Assembly (NCBI GenBank): GCA_947172415.1
Contig: OX359192.1
Location: 7,858,901-7,922,900 of the forward strand
From: Chondrosia reniformis
Lineage: Eukaryota > Porifera > Demospongiae > Chondrillida > Chondrillidae
Direction of reading: 5' to 3'
Length of the DNA stretch: 64,000 bases
Every line of letters starts with the position of its first letter. The first letter of the stretch is position 1. Shown in pieces: positions 1 through 11,079 of the stretch. The translations under genes were made by a program, and so were the position numbers. The notes beneath the pieces were generated by a model. The model did no database searches. It was not told the origin of the DNA and worked only from the letters and a program-made list of their open reading frames with translations.

Positions 1-3000
1 GGAGTCAAACGAGCTGTCTAAAAGTTGACTGGATTTACCTTCAGTCGGGACAGCACTCTTAGCTCTTCTGGACATCAGGGGAGAACGTCGGAAGAAGGAC
101 TTTTTGGAGAACACTGATCTCTTTGATGTAGTAGCAGACCCATTGCTGGTTAGGCTAGTTTGACTGCCAGTTTCCCCAACTGATTCTAGCTTTAGCTGTG
201 CTGAATGCAACATGTCAGATTCACTAGGGTAACCACTAGCTTTGCCACTGTGCTTTTCAGGGGAGCTATTATCGGTGATCTTTTTACAGGAAATACTTGA
301 ATGAAATATGAACTTTGGGTTCTCGGAGGTGTGCTCTACAACATCAAGTGCCAGCTGCAACGGATGCTCCTCATTCATAAGTTTGCGCTCTAGAGGTGAG
401 AGAGGTATAAAATCAATAGATCCATTTGTGGGTACCTGTTATATAAACAGTACAGATGTACCCATAATAGCAGAATCACTTATAAAGTACAAAGGAAAAT
501 CTAATTATACTGTAAATGACAAGAAATTACAAGTATTCAGGAATTCTGTCTCAACATGTTACATAAATAAAATTAAATAAAATTAAACACAAGCCAGCAT
601 GCCTACAATAGTGTGATGGAATAAGAATCCTTTTAATAAGTATGTCTAAATTTCCCTTTAGTTTGAAGAGATGAGATGAGCATCCTTACAATTACTGACA
701 TCACAGTCACATCCTCAGGTACCACTGACTTCACAGCAACACACAGGCTTCAGGAGATACAAGCAGTTCTTCAAGTGCCCTTTCTTAACTAGGAAATACC
801 ACAGCGGTCTTCCTTAAGCTGTGCCCACAATTGTATTTATCTCCCAGGACAGTTACAAATTGCATATACCCATGCATTAGCTAAGGTTGACTGATATTCC
901 AGTCTCTTAATTGTTGGACATTTATAATTATAATGTATCAGATACAAATTACAATATACTGTAATTTGGGAATTTTGTTGTTAAAATATATTTGTGGTTG
1001 GCTCAATTAACAACACAAAAGTTTTTTAACAACTACTATTAATGTAATTATGGGTTAGTCCAGATCACTAAAATATTTCAACACAAAAACTTACCAACTT
1101 ATGGTTCATAACGTACTATATATAGTATATATGTCCACACATTGTACACATACAATTAGCCTATGAAGGTACATACAGTACATAAGTACTCACCTTCAGA
1201 TCTTTTAGTTATCATTGTTATGTAGTTTTCTGAACTGCTGAAATTTAAAGATAACTCGTCCAAGCTCTGACGGCGTCCAAAACAGAATCTACTAATGAGC
1301 AAGGGTAGGAGATCAGCAGCAGACGTGTGACTACTCATCATCAGCACTTTCATGACCTCTGACCCTTCATTCTCGTAGTAAAAGGGAAGAGATCCATCAA
1401 AAGAGCCACCCTAGCAAGAAAAAAAGGAATTTCAATTTCTGTTTGTACAATTTGTACATCACTCAATGTTGATGGATTCCAGTAGTACAATTAAACAGAC
1501 ATATAATGTTGCATTTTAATGTACTTAGACTGTCAGTACTTCCTTTGGCATACCAGATTTCTAGTATTTCAGGTACAAATATCAGTGCACACAGATGTTA
1601 AGAGAGAGGTAAGCGAGTATGCAGGAAGATGTAGGCACTACATCTTAAACTGTAGATGTTTAAGCAGGTACTACATACCAAACATTACAAACTATTACAA
1701 ATATGGTAAACAACGTTTGTAACCATAACAAATAACAAGAGCAAATGACCAAATATGGTAACTAACCCCTACAGAAGGGTTTATATACGAAAGAGATATT
1801 CAGACATGATTGGTTGAGCTCCACCCAGCAGTACAGTTCATTTGACTGTGAATTGGCATCTACATAGTGTAGTTGTTGCTACTAATTCATTAGCCATGGA
1901 CCACATGAAAGGAAGGAAATATACAAAGCTGCATGCACTCATAATGAGTACACTTTGTATATTTAAGGTCATCTAGAGTGGGAAAACCCTCCATTTAGTG
2001 ACTTATGTTACTAACCACCTGAATACACACAGACATGGTTCATGGAGAGACTGTACTGTCAACAAGACACAGCACAAAGGAATGTGGCAGGACTACTACT
2101 GTCATTAATTAAGGGAGATAGGCATCTCACTAAAACAACTACCATCAGAGAGATGGTAAAATGAGACTTTTGTGTGTGAATAGGTTGAAATAACTGTTAA
2201 ACATCCAAAGCTTTGGGTGGAGAGAATTCTACAATCCACTTCTAGCACTCACTCCAATTATACCAGTAAGTGCTACACTAGTGAACTAGTAACTATTTAT
2301 GTATCTTGTGTGTATATTAACAGACTATAGATAACTCTTCATTTATGAACATAAAAAGTGTATAAAGAGCTTGTTTGTTTATATAAAGAGCTAATGTTAA
2401 TATGAGGAGTAGTAAATATTCTTCATAACACCAGTATATATATAGAAGCATTGATAATATCTTATAAAAGAACAATTACAGCGTGGCTAAACTTATCCCT
2501 CAGAAGTTTGTCATATGTCATAAGGAAGGTCTCACTTGGCAACTGGAGGCCTAGCAACTGCTGACATGGCACCATAGTTATCTCTGCTTTTATGAACCAC
2601 AAGCTATATATAGGCTATTGTGAATTACCTGCATACCCACATTATAATAATTAATATTCATTTTTTAAATACAACTTGTTCCTAACAGGATACCTACATA
2701 TATACTAACTCTCTCCTCACAGGATGCTTATCCATGTATTAGCACTCTCACCTTTGTGTAAACACATCCAGTTGATCACAGAGAAATATGCTATGAATAT
2801 CATTATCTCTATCCATACACACAAAGTATATATCAGTTACTCACATACTTAATCCAATAAACAAGCAACTACATAATCAACTGTAAAGTACCTTAAAGAT
2901 CTCTACTCTAGCACCATGCATGCGAGAAAACACAGAAGTAATATCTCTCCATATACACAGGCTCTGGAGTGCAAAATCCAGACAATTAAGGGCTGACACA

Positions 3001-4353
3001 CTGAATGGATGTGTCTGGTAAATATGGCATTTGCACTGCTCACCACATCGGTCACCACAACCCATCTCATTGGAGCAGTAGACATAACAGAAGAGAGGTA
3101 AACCCAACACCTTTTTAGATGTGACCTGATCTTTGTGAAAACGATTTAGTATATACTTTACTACAGTCAGCATGTATAACTCTCCCTCCTTCACTCCAGC
3201 TGTCAAGACAGCGAGGAGACAATCTTAATAGCACACATCAACATTCCTACTGAGACAAGGTCCTGAAACACAAAGATTGAGCTAACAACTAGAGGCTAGG
3301 GGCTACTACAAACATTGAGCTAACAACTAGAGGCTAGCAGCTACTACAAACATTGAGCTAACAACTAGAGGCTAGCAGCTACTACAAACATTGAGCTAAC
3401 AACTAGAGGCTAGGGGCTGTTACAAACATTGAGCTAACAACTAGAGGCTAGGGGCTGTTACACCAAAAAGTTGTAATACTTTTGGATACGTTATCCCAAA
3501 ATGCCTATAATCCTAACAGTTCATAAAATCTTCACATTACTCCCAGTAACTCGTGCATATGACACCTATATATATAGTTTGGTGATCAGTCAACAGGGTA
3601 TGTTCAGTGTACACTGCCTGACCCAACAGTCCAGCTAAAGTGCACATTTTAGATGAGCAAGCCTTAGACCAAGGCAGAGATTAACAAAGATACTAAAGAG
3701 TCACGTGTTGCATGCTTGCTTTCCAGGAATTGAAGATGAAGTGGTTCCCACCTCCAATGAGCAGCATTCCAATTTCATTTTCTCAAAATAAGGAAATGAC
3801 AATAGATGGAATTCCACCCTTTAACTACCCTCTTTTTAGGCAAGATACAGAGTGGTCAAATGCTACAAGAAGGTCCTGACAACATGTCCACATCTCAATT
3901 ATCATAACATGTAGCAATTAGCAGTTACTAGAGCTTGAAAACAACAAATGGGAGTGTCTTCGGCGATGTACATCGAGTGTCGAATAATTGGCACTCTATT
4001 AATTTACTAACAATCCAACGTACTGTATTCGAATTAGTGGAACAAGGACAATTAATCTGGTAATCCTGAGGACCGCAGTCTTCAGTGCCACATTACCATT
4101 AATAGCAGAGATTTTATCAATATTAAAAAAATGTGTATTGCAGAAAGTATAAAGTGCTAAGGGGAGTGAACTCGAATTATCGATTTAGTCGCTTTGCATT
4201 ATACCATACCTCCTTCATCTTTAGCCCAAACACATCTGATGGATTGATTGTGTTGTATTTGTATATTCTCCTCCCCAGGGTATAGGTTAGCTGCTCCGCT
4301 GACTTGTCATCTGAAGCTATTGGGGGCGAGTTCGTATTAGTCCCTTTCGACAT
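1..4353 (-). CDS. Ras-association (RA) domain protein, 3' end cut by window
   Basis: Multi-exon gene read on the minus strand. The first exon begins at the ATG at 4353 (MSKGTNTNSPP...) and ends at a GT donor near 4211. A cysteine-containing exon lies at about 2890-3190 (CSNEMGCGDRCGEQCKC region, not recognised). Another exon at about 1190-1411 encodes SEVMKVLMM...AADLLPLLISRF, and the next, at about 1-415, encodes PLERKLMNEEHPLQLALD followed by KFIF. The last two together have the shape of an RA domain: a beta-hairpin with a 'V.V...T.A.DLL..LI.RF' helix, then the 'EEHPLQL.L' and 'FIF' strands. After it comes a basic Ser/Arg-rich stretch (SKKSFFRRSPLMSRRAK) running to the window edge. RA domains bind Ras/Rap GTPases in the cytosol. 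I could not place it in a named RA family (afadin, RASSF, RADIL and others were considered). Exon order beyond those named is inferred. Confidence 0.55.
3276..3465. repeat. 38-bp minisatellite, 5 copies
   Basis: Five head-to-tail copies start at 3276, 3314, 3352, 3390 and 3428. The core is 'gagctaacaactagaggcta', followed by a variable tail ending in 'acaaacatt'. It lies in an intron of the RA-domain gene. Confidence 0.9.
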
Positions 4354-4544
4354 GCCACCTACTTCAATCTAGTTTAATCCTCTCAAACCCGTTAGGGTAA
4401 GCACTGTACACGACTCCTTGGAGCAAATTAACTCTCTTTCCCGAATGATCACTGGGCTTAGTATTTAGCAGCTCCGGAAATGCGATGGACTCGATGCCGT
4501 ACGGCACTGGTATAGCTGTTCTTGTGATGAGCACGTGGAGCAAA
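4354..4544. promoter_or_regulatory. Shared promoter region, RA-domain gene / BRIX1
   Basis: About 190 bases separate the minus-strand start codon at 4353 from the BRIX1 start at 4545. BRIX1 also has in-frame ATGs at 4485 and 4527, which would shorten the gap. No TATA box is evident. A shared bidirectional promoter is inferred from spacing only. Confidence 0.5.
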
Positions 4545-7479
4545 ATGGCCGCAGTGCAACCTCAAAGGAGTAAGAAGAGAAAAGCAAAGGTTGTCGAATT
4601 ACAATCAAAAGGCAGTAGCAACGACGTAGAAGAAACTGATGTAATTCCAAAGCCTAAAAAGGTATTATTTTGGCTACCAAAATAGATTCCTTTAACAGGT
4701 GCTTACCGTTTTTGACTTACGTAACAATTGTCTCAATTTTGTTGTTAGATGTATAAGTGGACAAACAAACAGAGAGTACTAGTGTTCTGCGCGCGTGGAG
4801 TCACTTCTAGGTGAGCTGGTCATCAGCCATTATTGTCAAATATAGTCATACCCTAGTTATATTGGCAAGCGCTATGTAGCTAGAATGATTGCTGAATTGA
4901 ATTGGTATCGTGAATCTCTTTGTTTTTCTACCATTAAGAGCAAGGCATTTAATGATGGATCTCCGAACCTTGATGCCACATTCTAAATCAGGTTTGTTAC
5001 ATCAGCTCAGTTGTCAATTATGTTACTGTTACTTACTATTTGGTCGTGGTAGATACTAAATTGGATCGAAAAGACAGTCTTCCTGTCATTAATGAGGTGA
5101 GACTGAGTGGTTTCAACAGGGGTAACTGAGAAAAATTTAGCCCCGCCCCCTGCCCTTACTCACATGACTACTTTGGATATAGTAAACATGAGCACTTTCT
5201 CAGAAGGTTGTAGTGTATGCACACGTATGACATGCCTCCCACCTCTTGTATCCTGTAGGTGTGCGAGACAAAGAACTGTAACAAGTGTGTTTTCTTTCAA
5301 ATGAGGAAGAAACAAGACTTGTACATGTGGTTAGCATTCCTGGGATTGTGTAGTAACCTCACTATAACAGTGCATACTAATATATGTGCTCTCTATAGGA
5401 TGGCAGAAGTTCCCAGCGGGCCCTCAGCCAAGTTTTTAATTGAAAATAGTAAGAAATAAGTTTTCTTTGTATACTGATGTGTCTTGACTGTCACTAAAGA
5501 GATTTATGTAATGCTTGTATGCTTTGTGGTATATTCATTACTCAGTTCATACAATGAATGAACTAAAAATGACTGGAAACTGTTTAAAGGGATCAAGGCC
5601 TTTATTAACCTTTGATTCGGTAAGTTTGACATATATTTTATTATTATTATTATTATTATTATAAAAGTGCCCATGCATGTACATACGTTAAGGTGTAGAT
5701 AAATGCCAACCATTTCTGGTTAAGGGGCACAGGGCTATACCTGGACACGTATATATATATGATATAATAAAATGAATTAGCTGCTGCTGTACTTTGCAGA
5801 ATTAAATATTCATTTTCTATTAATAATATAAATCATTTCCTTATTAAATTATAAAGTTTGACAGTTATGTAATTGAAACTATGTACTGTAAAATTCTCAT
5901 ATATAGATGTTTGACAAGCTTCCATATTTGAAGTGTCTAAAAGAGCTATTTATACAGGTACCTGTGTGTGATTTGGTGTACATATATTATACTAGAAATA
6001 TTAAAAATTTTCTACAAAAATAGTGAAGATGTAGGGATGGCATAAAAAGTAGAGAAACAAGAAAGGGATGTTACACAGTGAAGCATTAGCTGTGCATGAA
6101 TCATACAACACCCTTGCTTGTAGGATTCATGTATAGCTAATGCTTCACTGTGTAACATCCCTTTCTTGTTTCTCTACTTTTTATGCCATCCCTACATCTT
6201 CACTATTTTTGTAGAAAATTTTTAATATTTCTAGTTTCTGTACTTTTTATGGAGCATGGGCTAGGAATTAGATTCATATAATTAAAATCATTTTGGTTTC
6301 GCAATCTTCGACTGATTATGACGTCATTAAAATGGCGACTTTATTGAGGCCTTGACTCTAGGGTCATGAAAACCGTCATGCTCAATAATAGCGTTATCGC
6401 TCTCGCTTCTACAAAAGAATACAGCTCGGAAAATTTGCAGTAGTTTCGTGTAACAATTAGTCCAAAAGCTTATATAGATTTTTAGTTATGGCTGACGAAG
6501 AAGAATAAGAAGAAGAAGAATATGAAGAAGACGAAAATGGGAATTTTTAAAGTTTATTATTTCGCCAGCGGGACATATTTGCTTGCCTTTAAGGTCTATT
6601 TAGAGTATGTATATTGTATATTTAGCTATACATAGCCTTGTTTTGTCGATTTTCGGCCTATTTCGGGATTTCGCTGCTATACCAATGTATGGGGAAAACG
6701 AAAAAAACCGTGTCATCCCTACATAGGGAGTACTACCGTACTCCCTGATACATGGTACCTGTGTACACTGTGCAGTGAATGTACATGTATAAAAGTAAAG
6801 TTAGAAATAAGTGACTCAGCCTCCATTAAAGTGAGTCATATTTGTGTGTCCCAAAGGTCTTTGGCACTCCCTATTATCACCCAAAGAGCAAACCTTTTGT
6901 GGATCACGTCTTTCACTTTTCAGTCATTGACAACAAAATATGGTTCAGAAATTATCAGGTTAGTTAGCAATTAAATTATAAGCTATTTTGTGATATATGT
7001 AATTTTTGTCAAGTAATAATCTAGGAATTTAAAATTAAGTTTTTCTATTCCTTGTTTTTCAGATTATAAATGGAGGAACCTCCCTAGTTGAGATAGGTGA
7101 TTCTTTATATTAGTGCACTGTGTGTAGTAGTTTGCAATCTTGACTGCTGCTTGATTGTTTTATTGTAGGACCTCGTTTTGTGATGAATGTAATAAAAATT
7201 TTCGGAGGTAGTTTCTCTGGAGTTTCCTTGTTTGAGAATCCTCATTACATACCACCAAACATTGTAAGTAGACAGTATAAGGTGCTACATACAGTATAGT
7301 AATGTATTCTCTCTGACCTCACAAGTATGTTTATCTGATGTCTACAGCATCGCAGGCTGTTAAAGAAAAAGGCTGGAATGAAATACAGAGAAAATGTTGA
7401 TGCCAAATTAGCATTAGCCAAAAGAAAGGACGGATGGGTCTACCAGGAAGACCCGGTAGAAGATATTTTTGACGAATAA
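4545..7479 (+). CDS. BRIX1: Ribosome biogenesis protein BRX1 homolog
   Basis: Nucleolar assembly factor for the large (60S) ribosomal subunit. Twelve exons join in frame: 4545-4661, 4749-4810, 4939-4991, 5053-5096, 5259-5329, 5399-5448, 5546-5619, 5907-5957, 6857-6958, 7063-7096, 7169-7263 and 7348-7479, giving 294 residues (human about 353). Family signatures are YKWTNKQRVLVFCARG, LMPHSKSDTKLDRKDSL, CETKNCNKCVFF, KKQDLYMW, GPSAKFLIENIHT, LKMTGNCLKGSRPLL, FGTPYYHPKSKPFVDHVF, KIWFRNYQI and EIGPRFVMNVIKIF. These span the Brix (sigma70-like RNA-binding) domain. A basic N-terminus (RSKKRKAK) fits nucleolar targeting. I chose the ATG at 4545 because MAAVQPQRSKKRK resembles family N-termini; upstream in-frame ATGs at 4485 and 4527 are possible. 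The stop is only 89 bases before the next gene's ATG. The eighth intron (5958-6856) holds the hairpin element. Confidence 0.95.
5638..5663. repeat. (TTA)n microsatellite
   Basis: A run of about eight ATT/TTA triplets in the BRIX1 intron following exon 5546-5619. Confidence 0.9.
5991..6235. mobile_element. 245-bp near-perfect inverted repeat (MITE/foldback-like)
   Basis: The left arm 5991-6102 and right arm 6124-6235 are each 112 bases and are reverse complements of each other; I see only two mismatches, near the loop. The spacer is 21 bases (6103-6123). Outer ends read 'actagaaat' and 'atttctagt'. No coding capacity is seen. The near-identity of the arms suggests recent insertion or ongoing arm conversion. 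It lies inside the 0.9-kb BRIX1 intron, so it is transcribed and could fold into a long hairpin RNA. Confidence 0.9.
6236..6722. other. Promoter/first-exon-like segment beside the hairpin
   Basis: This part of the BRIX1 intron differs from the surrounding AT-rich sequence. It has a perfect CRE palindrome (tgacgtca, about 6319), a YY1-like 'aaaatggcgac' just after it, and an acidic ORF beginning ATG at about 6488 (MADEEE, then a stop, then EEEEYEEDENGNF, then a stop). It ends with 'catccctac' (6714-6722), the reverse complement of 'gtagggatg' at 6031-6039 in the hairpin arm. It looks like a copied promoter plus a broken first exon, possibly carried by the neighbouring element. This is inference. 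Confidence 0.4.
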
Positions 7480-7568
7480 CCCATTTAGAATAATTATTTT
7501 TAACTGTAGGCCTTTTTCACATACGTTATTATTCGTGACCGTGCAACCAGTTGAGATATCCGGTTATT

Positions 7569-10500
7569 ATGGAAGTGTCCTATTTGCAGAAAGAACCAAA
7601 TGACTCTGCCCTTCAGGTGAAGGACGTTTACCTGAAAAATCAAGAAGATGGTCAATCGATATCCCTGCAAGTTGAAGTTACCGGCATTTCAGAAAACGAC
7701 TCTCGATGGGAATTAATTCACCGGACGTATGGACACATTCCTGCTCCATTGAATGCGTACATGTGTCTATATTTACTGAAGAAAAGACATTATTCGACCA
7801 TGATTCTGATTGGCTTTTGCAAAGAACTGGGATTTCTTGAGCTCGGCCGTGCACAGGAGACCCGCGCGGAGGGAGGGCGCTGTGGCGTGGGGCCGTCTAT
7901 TTGGGGATGGAGGGAATACCATATGTTTATCTACTGCCTTGGTCATTCCGATGGAAGAGCTTGTTCTCAAATCTCTCTCTCTCAGTACATGCAGAAAGGA
8001 GAGTTTATATATGAAATATGGCTGACAAACGAATTCAGCAATCAAGCTAAAGTATTTGTCAGAGTATTTAACAAGGGCACGTCCAGATGTCGTATCTTGA
8101 TTGTAGCATTGAGTCACCAGTCAGAACAGAATCCTTGTTGGAGGCTGGTATCTTGTGTGACCTCATCCACGGGCTGCCAGCAACAGTATTCATCAGTTCT
8201 GTGCCAGGTTGTGCAGGTTGAACTCACCTCACTCACTTGGGATGCCTTTGAAACAGCTACAGTCACTGTCATGGCAACAACCCTGAAGCAGCTCGCAATG
8301 TTTAGGGAAAATGGTGAATTAATGGATTTTGTGAATACACCATTTTTAGTAAAAGATCTTATAGCACACGAGGTTTGTGCAATATTTGCTACACAAAACA
8401 GAATTGTTTGGAATCTGTTCATTTTAGGTAAACGGGAGACCTCTCATTGTGGCAGTATCTGAGGAGAAGGCCATTGCTTACCTCATCCGTAACAACAAGA
8501 TACAAGTAGGATACAGTATATGACTTCTGTAATACACTTTACACATGATATAATGCCATTCATTTTAGGAATTCAAGGAGTTTGTTGATATTGACAGAGT
8601 TCTATTGGATGGTCTTCCGCAGAGCACTAGCCCAAGTCTTATAATAGTTTCCAACTGTAGTACTTCAGAGAATCCTAATGTCTACATCTCTGACATGAAG
8701 AGTGTCACCTTTGATTATAAGGTACACACATGCATGCAACATGCACTACAGACTAGCTATAGTATGTAAGTCACTACTTGTAATATTTTGTGAAATTTAA
8801 TTACTTTCATGTTGAATTTACATTTCATTGGATGTTACTTCTCTGTCTGTAATACAGGCTATTAAACAGTTGTGTCAACATGAAGACGGAGATGCAAAAG
8901 GTCTCTTTACATGTAACAGCACTTTATAAGTCTTTCCTAAGCACTAAACAGGTGTCATGTTTATAGCACACACATATCAGTTGAGTATCTGCTATACAAA
9001 GATGGTTAAATAGTATTTATCTAGGGATGCATATTTTCAACATATCAAGTATTTATTCAGTGCCTTCTTTGATGACTACTACTGATCTAAGATAGTCAGC
9101 CATCTTATAAAGGTGGCTGTTGAGTGAGACCACTTGTATTAACATGATGACCTCTTGTACAGGAGCTGTTAACCAGCCCTTTGTGAAGTGCTTGGAGTGG
9201 AGAATGCAAACTGAGGAGCTGCAAGTTAAAAAGAGAATGCAAAGCCTCAACTTGAAGAAGAACCTGTTGAAGACTGTTTTGGAGTCTCTTGGCGAAGCTA
9301 AGCAGAAGTGCCAGTCCAGCTTCAGGAGAGGTGTGACATGCCTCTTTAGTGTTACTGTGTGGTAGTGCATGTTCCTACGACCTTTTGAATTCTAGATTTA
9401 GTGCCCATAGTTACACCAAAATCTTCTGTTCCTATGCAAGACCGCTCAAGTGAACCACAAACAGCTTTGAGGTTTAGTACTGTGTGGATGAGGCGAATTG
9501 GACTTGATATTGTCATTGGTGTTAAATGTGAGAATATTAGCTCAGACAGGTACATAAGTATGGGATATTGCTATACCAGTGGGAATGATTTGCTGATTAA
9601 GTTGTGTACATTTCTGTTTCTTGGCTAAGGTATGCATCTGATATCAAACTATTAGCCATTCCCAAATTTCTTTCAAATGAAGCACTTTTCAAAGAAGGAA
9701 GATGCTCAGTGTTTAGATGTAAAGGTAACCTCAATGAAAGTGAGTGTACTGGTACACATGTTGAAATAGGATTCCATGAAGTAACAACTGTAGGCTATTT
9801 ACTTTTCATCTCTTATTTAGGTCTTCCGTTACACCATTCATGCGTTTCTCCCAAAGGGAGTGCTTATGTTACTGTTTCACTAAAAGCTGAATGTGTAAAT
9901 CTCAGCTTTGTTGTGGTGGCAGAATGGATGGAGAACACCAATATTGGCGCACTTGCCATGAGCCACAGTGATGCTGTCCATCACAGTAGGCATCTGGATT
10001 GGAGTGATATTGATAGTAGTATGGCTGGTGTGAATCTGTTGGCAAAGACCTCTTCACTACAGTACTGGGATGGTATATGAGCATTCCTATTGAGTGGAAC
10101 CTAGCTACAAAGATTAGTCTGTATTTCCACAGGTACCCTAGAATTTGACTGTCAAGACGAGCGTGTGTATGATATAATTGCCCACATCACTGCCGGCTAC
10201 ATCTACAAGGTAAATATAGCAAGCCTGAAATGATGAGTTAACCTTTTGTTACTTTACACTGTGTCTTCTTCTTTTGTGTGTCACCAGTTGAACATAACTT
10301 CACTGTACTCCAACCTGTACACAATTCATCGGAATATCTTGCAAGCGTCCCTAGTCTTGCCCGACAACTTTCATGTTTATACCTCAACCAAAGAAGGAAG
10401 GACACAGGATCTTGGTATTCCCAAGGAACATATTTACAAGGAGACCATCCTGGGTACATCAGCACAGCTTCACTTAAATGTGATTAATCAGGAGTTGGTC

Positions 10501-10708
10501 AAATGTACAGTCTTGCTGAGTCACAGGTAAGCACACCATTATACTACATGAGGCCACCTCTGTAACTATTATACACATGTCATCTTAATTGTAACTCTTA
10601 AATATTTTTATCTGTAGACTACATTATCCAACCTACTTGGTTGAGCTCTTTAAGAAAGCAGTTAAAGTTGAAACAGACGTCTTATTCACAGAAGATACAT
10701 ATTTATGA
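7569..10708 (+). CDS. FANCB: Fanconi anemia group B-like protein
   Basis: In vertebrates FANCB works in the Fanconi core complex with FANCL and FAAP100, supporting monoubiquitination of FANCD2-FANCI at DNA crosslinks. Eleven exons join in frame to 717 residues (human 859): 7569-8372, 8428-8505, 8569-8721, 8858-8900, 9163-9330, 9396-9549, 9630-9724, 9821-10072, 10133-10209, 10288-10526 and 10618-10708. The order of recognisable segments matches FANCB: N-terminal beta-propeller strands including GPSIWGWR (human GPLILWR), VTVMATTLKQLAMFRENGE, RPLIVAVSEEK and SLIIVSNC. Then a coiled coil of about 35 residues (EELQVKKRMQSLNLKKNLL), then VWMRRIGLDIVIGVKCEN (human IWYRVIDDSLVVGVKTTS), C.VFRCKG, and LPLHHSCVSPKGSAYVTVSL. 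The C-terminal exons are only weakly similar. The true start is the ATG at 7569, not the TTG upstream. FAAP100 has a similar fold and is the main alternative. Confidence 0.6.
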
Positions 10709-11079
10709 TATTTTATTCTCATTTGGGTTGACTGTGTCCTTTCAAAAATAAATTTCAGATGTTTCCAAAATCATTTAATCTAGGTCAAATTCACTTGGAT
10801 CATATTTGAGAACACCACAACACTCGAGGAAAAATATCCAAAAATCGATTATTTTTCTTTGACCCAATGTATACGTTTGTCACCTTTTTTCTCTTTCTAC
10901 TTTTGAAGGATGTTTGCACGGAACGAGGTAAGAACCGACTCAATGTGTGTTCTCTGAACCAATTCACGGTTTTAGAACATACCTATGTGTCACAGCTAGC
11001 AAACGTTTACCCTTACAATGTGATGCAGGGCATGCAGCTGTGTATTATTCACATTTCTTCTGTCTACTAGTCTGCGAGC
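10709..11079 (+). other. Intergenic region with a probable 5'UTR intron of the next gene
   Basis: 371 bases between the FANCB-like stop and the next start codon. A strong donor (gaacgag|gtaagaac, about 10926/10927) and an acceptor (tctactag, ending about 11070) ten bases before the ATG suggest an intron in the 5' untranslated region. A poly(A) signal 'caaaaataaat' near 10743 probably ends the FANCB-like transcript. Confidence 0.5.

Noticed and set aside
7773-8422. ORFs in other frames inside the first FANCB-like exon, raising the idea of a frameshift or hidden intron
   Set aside because: The main frame keeps FANCB-like segments on both sides (GPSIWGWR and VTVMATTLKQL), so it needs no frame change.
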